Positions 1 to 8,509 of a DNA stretch of 64,000 bases are shown piece by piece. The position numbers and the translations under genes are program-made. Position 1 is the first letter of the stretch; the number at the start of each line of letters is the position of its first letter. Source of the DNA: Allokutzneria sp. A3M-2-11 16 (GTDB taxonomy: Bacteria; Actinomycetota; Actinomycetes; Mycobacteriales; Pseudonocardiaceae). The DNA is taken from contig NZ_JANAVO010000010.1 in assembly GCF_024213555.1 (NCBI RefSeq), positions 1 to 64,000 on the forward strand, in the 5' to 3' direction. The notes under the pieces were generated by a model, which saw only the letters and a list, made by a program, of their open reading frames with translations, searched no databases and was not told the DNA's origin.

Positions 1-76
1 GCGAGGGCCGGGGTTTCATCCCGTGCCCCCGAGAGGCCCAAGGGCACGCGCAAGGGGCCCCCAGGTCAAGCCGACC
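1..76 (-). repeat. Element C copy 1, 115-bp core (cut by window edge)
   Basis: The first 76 bases are the reverse complement of the 115-bp core found whole at 35393-35507 and 50669-50783. Over the 76 visible bases it differs from them at one position. It ends at 59-76 in one arm of the terminal inverted repeat (GGTCGGCTTGACCTGGGG when read on the minus strand). The other two copies each lie about 115 bp upstream of a DUF222-HNH gene, so a third such gene on the minus strand just left of the window is inferred. Confidence 0.9.
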
Positions 77-181
77 CACCGCTGGAAGCCCAGCGCCCCA
101 CGCTGGAAGTCCGGCCAACTCCGCTGGAAGCTCAGCCCACGCAAGCAAGAAGCCCAGCCACGCAAGCAGGAAACCCAACCA
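77..181 (-). repeat. Element C copy 1, degenerate tandem array
   Basis: About five units of 20-23 bp, read on the minus strand as CTGGGCTTCCAGC followed by a short variable tail (TTGCGTGG, GGAGTTGG, GTGGGG and similar). The same units and tails occur next to the 115-bp core at 50544-50668. The array stops just short of the SDR stop codon at 191. Confidence 0.85.
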
Positions 182-190
182 GGAACACCA

Positions 191-1117
191 TCAAGGCGTC
201 CCGTTGCCACCGTGGATCGCCAGATGAGACCCGGTCATATAAGGGAAATCCGCCGAAGCCATGGTCAGCACGAACGCCGCCACCTCATCCGGCGTCGCCA
301 TCCGCCGCAGCCCGCGCACGTTCGACTTCCCCCAGTTCGCCGCCATGGCGTCCCACACCGCGTCCGGCAGGTCCATGGCCCCGCCGACGCGCCGCGTGAA
401 CTCGGAGTTCACGGTGCCGGGCAACACCGTGTTGATCTGGATGCCCTGCATCGCGTAGTCGAGCGAGGCGGACTGGACGAGCCCCACGAGCCCGCTCTTC
501 GAAGCGGCGTAAGCACTTCGGTCCGTACCGCTGAGCTTCGCGTTGCCGGAGGAGGTGATCACGATGTTCCCGCCGCCGCGCCGGAGCAGGTGCGGGATCT
601 GGTACTTCATCGAGAGGAACACGCCGCGCAGGTTCGTGCCGATCACATCGTCCCACTCGCCGGAAGTGAACTCGTGCAAGGGTTTCTGGTTGGTGATACC
701 GGCGTTGTTGAAGCATACGTCCAGCCCGCCGTACGCCGACGCGACGCGATCGACGAAGCGCTGGACCTCCGATTCCACCCGCACGTCGGCGCGCACGTAC
801 ATGGCCTCGCCGCCCGCCGCGCGGATCTCGCGCTCGACCTCGCGGCCGAGGTTCTCGCGCCTGCCGCAGAAGCCGACCTTCCCGCCCTCGGCGGCGAAGC
901 GCACGGTGGCGGCGCGGCCGATGCCGCTGGTGGCGCCGGTGACCACGACGACCTTCCCGGCGTAGCGCCGCGCGGCCGACGGCGTGATCGTCGGGGTCGG
1001 CGCGCCGCCCTGCACCAGGGCGACACCGGCGGCGAGCCCGGCGACGGCTCCGGCGCCCGCGGCGACGCCGCCGGTGGTGAGCACGCGGCGTCGGCTGTAA
1101 GTCTTGTTCTCGTCCAC
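191..1117 (-). CDS. Tat-exported SDR family oxidoreductase
   Basis: A 308-residue short-chain dehydrogenase/reductase using NAD(P)H; substrate unknown. The N-terminus has a twin-arginine signal (SRRRVLTT at residues 8-15, then an Ala/Gly-rich hydrophobic stretch to about 38), so it is probably exported folded with its cofactor. The Rossmann motif TGATSGIG is at 60-67, NNAG at 137-140, the catalytic Ser near 190, and YAASK at 203-207 supplies Tyr and Lys. This is a complete classical SDR set. Its stop codon lies about 10 bp from the element C tandem array. It is divergent from the LuxR gene at 1189 with a 71-bp gap. Tat-exported SDRs are a minority of the family. Confidence 0.85.
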   Translation of the reverse strand: MDENKTYSRRRVLTTGGVAAGAGAVAGLAAGVALVQGGAPTPTITPSAARRYAGKVVVVTGATSGIGRAATVRFAAEGGKVGFCGRRENLGREVEREIRAAGGEAMYVRADVRVESEVQRFVDRVASAYGGLDVCFNNAGITNQKPLHEFTSGEWDDVIGTNLRGVFLSMKYQIPHLLRRGGGNIVITSSGNAKLSGTDRSAYAASKSGLVGLVQSASLDYAMQGIQINTVLPGTVNSEFTRRVGGAMDLPDAVWDAMAANWGKSNVRGLRRMATPDEVAAFVLTMASADFPYMTGSHLAIHGGNGTP

Positions 1118-1188
1118 GCGCCCAGCCTCACCACGCGGGGCGCGAGCGGCATCTGTCGATGTGACCGGTCATCACTACGCTGGGCGGT

Positions 1189-3543
1189 GTGATGCACGGC
1201 CGGGAGCGCGAGCAGCGCCGGATCGACGAGGTCCTGGAGCACGGGGGAGCCCTCGTGCTGCGCGGTCCTGCCGGGATCGGCAAGAGCACGCTGCTGGCCG
1301 AGGTGCCCGCGACGTTGCGCGCGTGCGGCGTCGAAGCCGAGGTCGAACTGGCTTTCAGCGGCCTGCACCAGCTCCTCGGCCCGCTGCTGGACCGCCTCGA
1401 TGAGCTGCCGGAGTCCCAGGCGGACGCGCTGCGCCGCGCGCTCGGCCTGAGCACGGGGGAGACGACCGACCTACTCGTGTGCGCGGCGGTCTGCGCACTG
1501 CTCCGAGCCGCCGAGCCCCAGGTCGTGGTGATCGACGACGCGGACAACGTGGACCGCGCGTCGATGCGGGCGCTGCTCTTCGCCGCGCGCCGCCTCGACG
1601 GCAGCCGCAGCGCGATGCTGTTCGGCGTGCGGGACCTGGACACCGCCGACCTGCCGGAACTCGTCCTGACCGGACTTGACGACGAGGCCGCCGCGCGGCT
1701 CCTGCCCGATCTCGCGCCCGCCACCCGCGCTGTTCTCGTCCGCGCCACCGGCGGCAACCCGCTCGCGCTCCGTGAGCTGAAGCCGGACCGCGCGGTGCTC
1801 GACGCGCTGGCCACGGGCACGGTCCCGCTCGGGGAAGCCCTGCGGAAAGCCTTCGCTGACCGCATAGCCGCGTTGTCCCAACCGGAACAAGATGCCTTGC
1901 TCGTCGCGGCAGCCGAAGGTGCGGGCCGACCGGAGACGATCGTCGCCGCATGTGCGGAACTGGAGCTACCCGAGCCGCCAGAGTTCGCCCATCCGCTCAT
2001 GCGCTCCGCCGTGTACCGATCCGCGAGCGCGGAGCGCCGTCGCAAAGTCCACAGTGCACTGTCCACAGTGGAAACCAACTCGACAGCAAGACTGCACCGT
2101 GCGCTCGCCACTCCGAACACCGACGAATCCCTTGCCGCAGAACTCGAAGCGGACGCGGCGTCATGCACCTCGCGTGGCGGATTGGCCGCGTCGATCTCCG
2201 TGCTGACCGAAGCGGCACGTCTCAGCGGAACCCCGGAAGCGCGAAACAGGCGGCTCGCCGCGGCAACCTACGCGGCGTGGAAGTCAGGTCATCCCGAGCT
2301 GGTCGCCGCGGAGCGCGTGTCGACGCGACTGCGCGGGCTGATCGAGCGCTACAGCGGCGATCAGGTCACCGCGTTCGAGTACCTGTCCAGAGCCGCGAAG
2401 TCCTTGTGGGACAGCGATCCTGAGCAAGCGGCGGACCTGGCCTTCCTCGCCGGTGACGCCGCGGTCCACGCCGGACTGCTGGACGAGGCGATCGCCACCG
2501 TGAACGAGGTCGCCGAGCGCGCGACCGACCCCGGGTACCGGAACTTCGGCCGCTGGCTCGCCGCCTGGGGAGACAACGCCCCGGAGCCGTGGCAGGTCTT
2601 CGACGCGGCCCCTGGGGCGATCAAGCGCTCCGGCGCGCACAAGTGGCTGGTGCCGATGGCGATCAGCATGCGCGGTCCGCATCTGCGCCAAGCGCGCGAG
2701 TTCGGCCTGGAAGCCGTCGCCGACCTGCGCGAGCACGGGATGTTGGCGATCCACGCCGTCCCGCTGTACTGGCTGGCGGAGATGGAGTTTCGCCTCGGGC
2801 TGTGGGACGAGGGGATCGCACACGCGCAAGAGAGCCTGCGCGCGGCCCAAGACGCAGGTCAGCGGCCCGGCGAGGCGAACGCGCACGCGCTGCTCGCCCT
2901 GTTCGCCGCAGGACGGGGCGAGGCGGGGGAGTGCCGCGCACACGCCGCCAAGGCTCTCGGAGCGGCGCAGCCCGTGCGTGATCGCCTCGCGGCGGCGCGC
3001 GCGACCTGGGCCCTCGCGCTGCTGGACCAGGCGCTGGGCGAACACGAGGCCGCGACGGAGCGCATGGCCGTTCTCTCACATGATCTCGTTGTGCGCCAAG
3101 CACAGCAGCGCTCCGAAGCGCATCCCTTCGACCGGGCGCGGACAGCCCTGGAACTCGGGCAGGAACTGCGCAGGAACAAGCAGGTGAAGGACGCGCGCGA
3201 GCCGCTGCGGCTGGCTGCGGACCTCTTCGACGTGCTCGGCGCGGCGCCGTGGGCCGAGCGCGCCCGGACCGAACTGCGTGCCTGCGGAGCGTCGAACGGG
3301 CGGACCGGGGGAGAGCTGACCCCGCAGGAGTGGGAGGTCGCCCGGCTCGCGGCGGCCGGGCTGAGCAACCGGGAGATCGGCGAGCGGCTGTTCCTGAGCC
3401 CCCGCACGGTCGGCTACCACCTGCACAAGATCTTCCCGAAGCTCGGCGTGGCCAGACGGTCCCAGCTCAGGGCGGCGCTAGGCTCCGCGCATGCTGGAGG
3501 CGGCCGACTACCGCGCGATGTTCCGGATCCTGGAGGCAGTTGA
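1189..3543 (+). CDS. LuxR-family regulator with N-terminal AAA ATPase (LAL type)
   Basis: A 784-residue protein. The Walker A motif GPAGIGKST is at residues 26-34 and a Walker B-like VVVIDDAD follows near 110. A long helical TPR-like middle is followed by a C-terminal LuxR helix-turn-helix (LTPQEWEVARLAAAGLSNRE and following, about residues 705-770). Family members are large ATP-dependent activators. The start is GTG at 1189 or the adjacent ATG at 1192. No Shine-Dalgarno is visible, and TACGCT ends 7 nt before the GTG, which suggests a leaderless mRNA. Its last 53 bp overlap the next LuxR gene, so the two are probably co-transcribed and translationally coupled. Confidence 0.9.
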   Translation: MMHGREREQRRIDEVLEHGGALVLRGPAGIGKSTLLAEVPATLRACGVEAEVELAFSGLHQLLGPLLDRLDELPESQADALRRALGLSTGETTDLLVCAAVCALLRAAEPQVVVIDDADNVDRASMRALLFAARRLDGSRSAMLFGVRDLDTADLPELVLTGLDDEAAARLLPDLAPATRAVLVRATGGNPLALRELKPDRAVLDALATGTVPLGEALRKAFADRIAALSQPEQDALLVAAAEGAGRPETIVAACAELELPEPPEFAHPLMRSAVYRSASAERRRKVHSALSTVETNSTARLHRALATPNTDESLAAELEADAASCTSRGGLAASISVLTEAARLSGTPEARNRRLAAATYAAWKSGHPELVAAERVSTRLRGLIERYSGDQVTAFEYLSRAAKSLWDSDPEQAADLAFLAGDAAVHAGLLDEAIATVNEVAERATDPGYRNFGRWLAAWGDNAPEPWQVFDAAPGAIKRSGAHKWLVPMAISMRGPHLRQAREFGLEAVADLREHGMLAIHAVPLYWLAEMEFRLGLWDEGIAHAQESLRAAQDAGQRPGEANAHALLALFAAGRGEAGECRAHAAKALGAAQPVRDRLAAARATWALALLDQALGEHEAATERMAVLSHDLVVRQAQQRSEAHPFDRARTALELGQELRRNKQVKDAREPLRLAADLFDVLGAAPWAERARTELRACGASNGRTGGELTPQEWEVARLAAAGLSNREIGERLFLSPRTVGYHLHKIFPKLGVARRSQLRAALGSAHAGGGRLPRDVPDPGGS

Positions 3544-4234
3544 GCGGCTGGACACCGCGGAGCGGTTCTCCGCGACCCTGGTGGAACAGCTGGCCAGAGA
3601 ATTCGGCTGGCGTTCGCTCATCTTCCAGTTGTCCCCCACGGACTTCAGCGACTTCCGCGCGGGCCGGGTCTGCCTGCGCACGGTCCGCTTCACGCACAAC
3701 GTGCGCCCCGGTCTGGTGGACGAGATGGTGGAGCGCTGGGGCGATTACCACCCGCTCGGGCCTGGAGTGAGCGTCGGCATGATGCGCTCTGGTGTCGTCG
3801 CGGCGTCGCAGCTCGACACGGATGCCAACGAGATGTTGCGGGACTACTTCGACAGCTACGTCCACCGCCGAGGGGTCGGTGACGTGCTGCACGCGGCGAC
3901 GGACGCCGGTGCGCGGGGCGGCCTCGGGCTGTGCGCGTACACCGACAACGGTCCGCGTGAGCGCCTCGTGCTGGCCAAGCTGTCCAAGATGCTGGTGCCC
4001 TTCCTGCGCCAGCACCCGGCGGTGGTGGACACGCGCGACGACGGGCTCACCGAACGCGAGGCCCTGGTCGCCCGCCTGGTCGCGGAGGGGCACCCGAACC
4101 AGGAGATCGCGCTGCAGCTGGGGATCTCACTTGGCACGGTGAAGAAACACCTTTCCAGAGCGTTGGCCAAGACAGGCAGCACCAGCAGGACCCAGCTCGC
4201 GTTCCGGCTGGCTCGGCGGGTGGAACCCGAGTAG
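3491..4234 (+). CDS. LuxR family transcriptional regulator
   Basis: A 247-residue protein. The N-terminal 170 residues form a mixed alpha/beta domain that could be a GAF-type or autoinducer-type sensor; I do not recognise the ligand. The C-terminal LuxR HTH reads LTEREALVARLVAEGHPNQE then IALQLGISLGTVKKHLSRAL, close to the family consensus. It starts inside the 3' end of the LAL gene in another frame (53-bp overlap). Two stacked LuxR regulators of different architecture are unusual. The last 108 bp overlap the 3' end of the convergent small gene at 4127-4651. Confidence 0.85.
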   Translation: MLEAADYRAMFRILEAVERLDTAERFSATLVEQLAREFGWRSLIFQLSPTDFSDFRAGRVCLRTVRFTHNVRPGLVDEMVERWGDYHPLGPGVSVGMMRSGVVAASQLDTDANEMLRDYFDSYVHRRGVGDVLHAATDAGARGGLGLCAYTDNGPRERLVLAKLSKMLVPFLRQHPAVVDTRDDGLTEREALVARLVAEGHPNQEIALQLGISLGTVKKHLSRALAKTGSTSRTQLAFRLARRVEPE

Positions 4235-4651
4235 CCCGGCCCTCGTCATGATCGCGTCGAGGTGGTGCTTCGGCACCAGCCAGCCCCACTCCTCGATGAA
4301 GCCGAAGTCGTCGGCGTAGCGCACCCTCGTGCGCCACAACGCCTTGGCGAAGGTCATGATCGCGTCGCCGAAGGGCACCCGGGTGGCGAACTCCGGGTCG
4401 CCGCGCCGCGGGCTCTCGTCCACGCAGCCGTGCACCGCGATGCCGACGTGGCCGATGTGGTCCAGCGACATGTCGAGGAAGGCACTGCCCGACCAGCGGA
4501 CGCTGACGCTGCGCCTGCCCTCGGCCAGGTCCGCGACCGCGACGACGAGGTCGGTGAACACGTACGGCTCCGTTACCGGGGTCAGCGCGTGGTCGTCGAG
4601 CACCAGCGAGCACCGGCCACCGTGGAACTCGATGGCAACCGAGAACGTCAT
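4127..4651 (-). CDS. Hypothetical protein overlapping a LuxR gene
   Basis: I do not recognise the family. From the ATG at 4651 it encodes 174 residues beginning MTFSVAIEFHGGRCSLVLDD, mostly predicted beta with a central acidic helix, and no signal peptide or membrane segment. An upstream in-frame ATG at 4726 would add 25 atypical residues. The beta-rich N-terminal half resembles small actinobacterial proteins of the DUF5959 type only loosely. The C-terminal 36 codons run antisense to the HTH of the LuxR gene, so the true stop or the gene itself could be in question. Confidence 0.5.
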   Translation of the reverse strand: MTFSVAIEFHGGRCSLVLDDHALTPVTEPYVFTDLVVAVADLAEGRRSVSVRWSGSAFLDMSLDHIGHVGIAVHGCVDESPRRGDPEFATRVPFGDAIMTFAKALWRTRVRYADDFGFIEEWGWLVPKHHLDAIMTRAGLLGFHPPSQPERELGPAGAACLGQRSGKVFLHRAK

Positions 4652-4834
4652 GCCGGGCAGCCAAGCGGTTTCCGTGCTGGAAAGACATGGGTCGAAGGTG
4701 GAACATTTCACGAATATGAATGGCATTCGTCAATATGGGCGCTTGTCGTCGTGGCCGTCGACGGCACACCCTGGGGGGCCCACACATCCTGGAGGGCACC
4801 GCGCCGCCGCAGCCGAAGCAATGCGAGGAGCACC

Positions 4835-6007
4835 ATGCCCAGTCCGGCGCGAAGACTGTTCTCCATCGCTCTCGCCGCCATAACGGCGCTGATCATGACG
4901 CCGCCCGCGGTCGCGGCTCCGCCGGTCTTCCAGCACCCGGGGGTGCTGGTCAGCAAGCCACAACTGGACTTCGTCCGGGGCAAGGTGAACGCGGGGGCAC
5001 AGCCGTGGCGCACCGCCTTCGACCGCCTGCTCGCCAGCCCCTACGCGTCGTTGTCACGCACCCCGAAACCGCGCGCCGTCGTGGAATGCGGGCCTTATTC
5101 CAAGCCCAACAACGGTTGTACCGATGAGCGCGAGGACGCGATCGCCGCGTACACGCTCTCCCTCGCCTGGTACCTCACGCAGGACGCGAAGTACGCGAAC
5201 AAGGCCATCGCGATCATGGACGCGTGGTCGGCGGTGATCCGGGACCACACCAACTCCAACGCGCCGTTGCAGACCGCGTGGTCGGCCTCCTCGTGGACCA
5301 GGGCGGCGGAGATCGTCCGGCACACCTATACGAGCTGGCCGGGGGCCGGGCGGTTCGCCACGATGCTGCGCTCGGTCTACCTGCCCGAGGTGATCAACGG
5401 ACGCGCGAACACCAACGGCAACTGGGAACTGACCATGATGGAGGCGACGCTCGGGATCGCCGTGTTCACCGAGGACCGGGCCGCCTACGACCGCGCGGTC
5501 GGCATCTTTCGCACCCGTGTCCCCGCCTTCATCTACCTGACCGGCGACGGCGCGCTGCCGAAGACACCGCCCGGCTCCGGCATCGACACCCGGCCGGAGA
5601 TCATCGCCTACTGGCACGACCAGAGCACGTTCGTGGACGGCCTGAGCCAGGAGACCTGCCGCGACTTCACCCACACCGGGTACGGACTGGCCTCCATCGC
5701 GAACTTCGCCGAGACCGCGCGGCACCAGGGCCAGGACCTCTACGCCGAGGTCCGGGACCGGCTGCGGCACGCGATGGGGCTGCACGCCAGGTACCAGCTG
5801 GGCGAGGCCGTGCCGTCATGGCTGTGCGGCGGCAGCGTCAAGCGCGGCCTCGGCCCGGTGCTGGAGGTCGGTCACAACGCGCTCGCCAACCGGCTGGGCA
5901 TCCCGATGAGCAACACCCAACGGCTGATCGAACAACAGCGCCCCGAAGGCACCAACAACCTCTTCGTCGCGTGGAACACCCTGACCCACGCGAACAACCC
6001 GCACTAA
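4835..6007 (+). CDS. Secreted alginate lyase family protein
   Basis: 390 residues from the ATG at 4835, which has GAGGAG at 4825-4830 as ribosome-binding site; the reading frame extends much further upstream but without support. A Sec signal peptide (RRLFSIALAAITALIMTPPA, cleavage near AVAA) precedes a helical alpha/alpha-toroid domain of the alginate-lyase superfamily. Motifs seen are NGNWELTMMEATLGIAVF near residue 190 and EIIAYWHDQS near 255. The family cleaves polyuronates, but actinomycete members often have unproved substrates. The gene is monocistronic and ends 47 bp before repeat A1. Confidence 0.8.
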   Translation: MPSPARRLFSIALAAITALIMTPPAVAAPPVFQHPGVLVSKPQLDFVRGKVNAGAQPWRTAFDRLLASPYASLSRTPKPRAVVECGPYSKPNNGCTDEREDAIAAYTLSLAWYLTQDAKYANKAIAIMDAWSAVIRDHTNSNAPLQTAWSASSWTRAAEIVRHTYTSWPGAGRFATMLRSVYLPEVINGRANTNGNWELTMMEATLGIAVFTEDRAAYDRAVGIFRTRVPAFIYLTGDGALPKTPPGSGIDTRPEIIAYWHDQSTFVDGLSQETCRDFTHTGYGLASIANFAETARHQGQDLYAEVRDRLRHAMGLHARYQLGEAVPSWLCGGSVKRGLGPVLEVGHNALANRLGIPMSNTQRLIEQQRPEGTNNLFVAWNTLTHANNPH

Positions 6008-6053
6008 ACAGTCCACATCGGACAGTCCACATCAGGCCCAGCGCGGTTCCCCC

Positions 6054-6172
6054 GTCTTCAAGTACCCCGCACCCCCACCACAGCGGTCGCAAACCGCCGC
6101 ATACCTCGACGTGCGCGCCGGGTTCACCACCGTTTGCGACCGCTGGGACCTGGGTGCGGGGTACTTGAAGAC
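6054..6172. repeat. Dispersed inverted-repeat element A, copy 1
   Basis: A 119-bp two-stem structure. The outer arms at 6054-6074 and 6152-6172 are perfectly complementary over 21 bp and begin GTCTTCAAGTACCCCG. Inner arms at 6081-6094 and 6132-6145 (CAGCGGTCGCAAAC) pair perfectly over 14 bp. The loop holds GTGCGCGCCGGGTTC, shared almost exactly with copy 3. It lies between the convergent 3' ends of the alginate-lyase-like gene and fabF. No T-tract follows either arm. Confidence 0.9.
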
Positions 6173-6187
6173 GCACCAACCACGGCG

Positions 6188-7414
6188 TCAGACGGAGGAG
6201 AAGACCAGCGCGGTGTTGTGACCGCCGAACCCGAAGGAGTTGCTGAGCGCGGCGGGAACCTCCATGTGCCGCGCCTCGGCCCTGGTCACCTCGACCGGCA
6301 GATCGTCGTCGGGGTCGTTGAGGGTCGGCGTCGGCGGAACCACCCCGTGGTGCACCGAAAGCACCGTCGCCAGCGCTTCGAGCGCACCGGCCGCGCCGAG
6401 CAGGTGCCCGGTCATCGACTTGGTCGCGCACACCAGCGCGGCGTCGCCGAACACCTCGTGGATCGCGCGCGCCTCGTTCCCGTCACCGGTCGGCGTGGAC
6501 GTGGCGTGCGCGTTCACGTGCACGATGTCCTTTTCGGACAGTCCGGCCTCGGCGAGCGCGTGCCGCATCGCGCGGACCTGGCCCTCCTCGGCGGGCGCGA
6601 CCATGTCGTAGGCGTCGGAGGTGACCCGCGCCCCGGCCAGCCTCGCGTACGGGGTGCGGCCGCGAGCGGCGGCGAACTCGGCGCGCTCGATGACCAGCAC
6701 CGCCGAGCCCTCGCCGAGCACGAACCCGTCGCGGGTCTTGTCGAAGGGCCGCGAGGCGGTCTCCGGCTCGTCGTTGCGCGTCGAGAGCGCCTGCGCCTGG
6801 CCGAACCCGGCCATGGTCAGCTGGTTCACGCACGCCTCGGTACCGCCCGCGATCACCACGTCGGCGCGGCCCAGCCGGATCAGGTCCAGCGCGTGCGCCA
6901 CCGCCTCGGCCCCGGACGCGCAGGCGCTGACCGGCGTGATCGCCCCGGCCCGCGCGCCGAACTCCAGGCTGATCACGGCGGCGCTGCTGTTGGGCATGAT
7001 CATCTGGATCATGCGCGGGGAGACCCGGCGCGGCCCCTTGGTGCGCAACGCCTCCTCGTTCTCCAGCAGGCTGTTGATCCCGCCGATGCCGGTGGCCACC
7101 ACGACCGCGAGCCGGTCGGGGGCGACGGCACCCCCGTTCTCGGACAGGGCGAGACCCGCGTCCGCCCACGCCTCCCGCGCCGCGACGAGCGCGGCCTGGG
7201 TGGAGCGGTCCATCTTGCGGGCGACCACGCGGTCGATCTTCTCGGTCGGCTCCTGCGCCATCCGGGCGGCGATGCGCGCCTTGAGCGGTTCGGCCCACTC
7301 GTCGGTCAGCGCTGCGGCGCCGGAGCGCCCGGCCAGCAATCCCGCCCATGTGGAGGCGACGTCACCGCCGAGCGGAGTGGTCGCGCCAAGGCCGGTGATC
7401 ACTGCGTCGGTCAT
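6188..7414 (-). CDS. fabF: Beta-ketoacyl-ACP synthase II (FabF type)
   Basis: 408 residues, the usual length of KAS II, which condenses malonyl-ACP with an acyl-ACP in fatty-acid elongation. The catalytic triad is visible: Cys165 in SACASGAEA, His303 in NAHATSTPTG, and His337 in TKSMTGHLLG, with Lys332 also conserved. The ATG at 7414 is preceded by AAGGA. No ACP, malonyltransferase or chain-length factor gene is adjacent, so this is a stand-alone copy. It could act in primary synthesis or in a dispersed specialised pathway. The HxlR gene lies 41 bp upstream on the same strand. Confidence 0.9.
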   Translation of the reverse strand: MTDAVITGLGATTPLGGDVASTWAGLLAGRSGAAALTDEWAEPLKARIAARMAQEPTEKIDRVVARKMDRSTQAALVAAREAWADAGLALSENGGAVAPDRLAVVVATGIGGINSLLENEEALRTKGPRRVSPRMIQMIMPNSSAAVISLEFGARAGAITPVSACASGAEAVAHALDLIRLGRADVVIAGGTEACVNQLTMAGFGQAQALSTRNDEPETASRPFDKTRDGFVLGEGSAVLVIERAEFAAARGRTPYARLAGARVTSDAYDMVAPAEEGQVRAMRHALAEAGLSEKDIVHVNAHATSTPTGDGNEARAIHEVFGDAALVCATKSMTGHLLGAAGALEALATVLSVHHGVVPPTPTLNDPDDDLPVEVTRAEARHMEVPAALSNSFGFGGHNTALVFSSV

Positions 7415-7455
7415 CGATCGTCCTTCTGGTCAGCCGAGGTCGTTCGACGTCCAGA

Positions 7456-7809
7456 CTATTTGATGGCCTCACGGCACTTCTTCTCCGGCAGGTTCGCCGC
7501 CGCCCAGTCCGCCAGGCTTTCCAGCACCGGCAGCAGGTTCTCGCCGCTTGACGTCAGCCGGTAGCTCACCGACAGCGGCGGCCCGGGGGTGACTTCCCTG
7601 CTCAGCAGCCCCGCCGCGGTCAGTTCGGTGAGCCGGTCGGACAGCATCGAATCGCTGATCCCGGTGATCGCGCGCTTCAGTTCGGCGAAGCCGGCCGGGC
7701 CGTGCGAGAGCGTGCCGATGATCACGCCGTTCCACCGCTTGCCCAGGAAGTCGAAGGCGCGCGCCAGCGCCCCGTCGCAGGTCCGCGCGTCCTTGTGGGC
7801 TCTGGGCAC
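7456..7809 (-). CDS. HxlR family transcriptional regulator
   Basis: 117 residues with the winged-helix fold typical of HxlR. The family hallmark region FDFLGKRWNGVIIGTLSHGP is near residues 19-38, then FAELKRAITGISDSMLSDRL, then the wing ending in VSYRLTSSGENL. A single Cys near residue 10 is the position used for redox sensing in some HxlR proteins (YodB, HypR type). It is divergently transcribed from the RutE-like nitroreductase at 7922, the usual arrangement for HxlR-controlled reductases, and so is the likely regulator of that gene. Confidence 0.9.
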   Translation of the reverse strand: MPRAHKDARTCDGALARAFDFLGKRWNGVIIGTLSHGPAGFAELKRAITGISDSMLSDRLTELTAAGLLSREVTPGPPLSVSYRLTSSGENLLPVLESLADWAAANLPEKKCREAIK

Positions 7810-7862
7810 GGGCTCAGCCTATCTGAACTACTGAACCGGTAGCCACTTCGAATCTAGTAGTG

Positions 7863-7877
7863 CTACGTTTTCCGTAG
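7863..7877. promoter_or_regulatory. Candidate HxlR operator
   Basis: CTACG and CGTAG arms around a 5-nt centre, within the 112-bp gap between the divergent HxlR and reductase genes. A second weaker repeat of CTAC and GTAG ends lies about 35 bp to the left. Assignment as an HxlR site is inferred from position and symmetry only. Confidence 0.4.
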
Positions 7878-7921
7878 TGACTCCGGATAACCGATCCGGT
7901 CGAGCACGGGGAGAGCCCTGG

Positions 7922-8509
7922 ATGGAACTGGACAAGGCCGCGCAGGAGCTGCTGTTCACCGAGGCGCGCACCGCCAACGCGTTCAGCCCGGAACCGGTGT
8001 CGGACGAGACGCTGCGCGCGATCTGGGAACTGGCGAAGTGGGCGCCCACGGCGATGAACAGCAACCCGCTGCGCGTGGTCTACCTGCGCACCGAGGAGGC
8101 CAAGGCCCGGCTGATCCCGCACATGAGCGAGGGGAACCAGGCGAAAACCGCAACGGCGCCCGTGGTCGCGGTGCTCGCCGCCGACTCCGCGTTCCACGAG
8201 CACATGCCGCACCTGTTCCCGATCCGCGAGGGCATGCGCGAGTACTTCGCGGGCGACGACGCCGCGCGCACGCACACGGCCGAGTTCAACTCGGCGCTCC
8301 AGGCGGGCTACTTCCTGCTCGCCGTCCGCGCGGCGGGGCTGGCCGCCGGGCCGATGGGCGGCTTCGACCGCGCGGGCGTCGACGGCGAGTTCTTCGCCGA
8401 CGGCCGCCACCGGTCGATCATGGTGGTGAACATCGGCAAGCCGGGCGAGGGCGCGTGGTTCGACCGCCTGCCCCGGCTCGACTACGACGAGGTCGTCACA
8501 CTGGCCTGA
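7922..8509 (+). CDS. RutE-like nitroreductase family protein (malonic semialdehyde reductase type)
   Basis: 195 residues, the normal length for RutE, an FMN enzyme reducing malonic semialdehyde to 3-hydroxypropionate in Rut pyrimidine degradation. Start ATG at 7922 has GGGGAGAG 7 nt upstream; the upstream in-frame GTG at 7877 would add 15 poor residues. The RTANAF N-terminal flavin segment, WAPTAMNSNPLR and AGLAAGPMGGFD are characteristic. No other rut genes are nearby, so in vivo it may be a general enal or nitro reductase under HxlR control. Its stop overlaps the next start (TGATG). Confidence 0.8.
   Translation: MELDKAAQELLFTEARTANAFSPEPVSDETLRAIWELAKWAPTAMNSNPLRVVYLRTEEAKARLIPHMSEGNQAKTATAPVVAVLAADSAFHEHMPHLFPIREGMREYFAGDDAARTHTAEFNSALQAGYFLLAVRAAGLAAGPMGGFDRAGVDGEFFADGRHRSIMVVNIGKPGEGAWFDRLPRLDYDEVVTLA

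Noticed and set aside
4262-4834. N-terminal extension of the alginate-lyase-like gene
   Set aside because: The first 191 residues are an antisense shadow of the small gene; the signal peptide starts at 4835.
7877-7921. Upstream GTG start for the RutE-like gene
   Set aside because: It lies within the candidate operator and lacks a ribosome-binding site; ATG at 7922 has GGGGAGAG.
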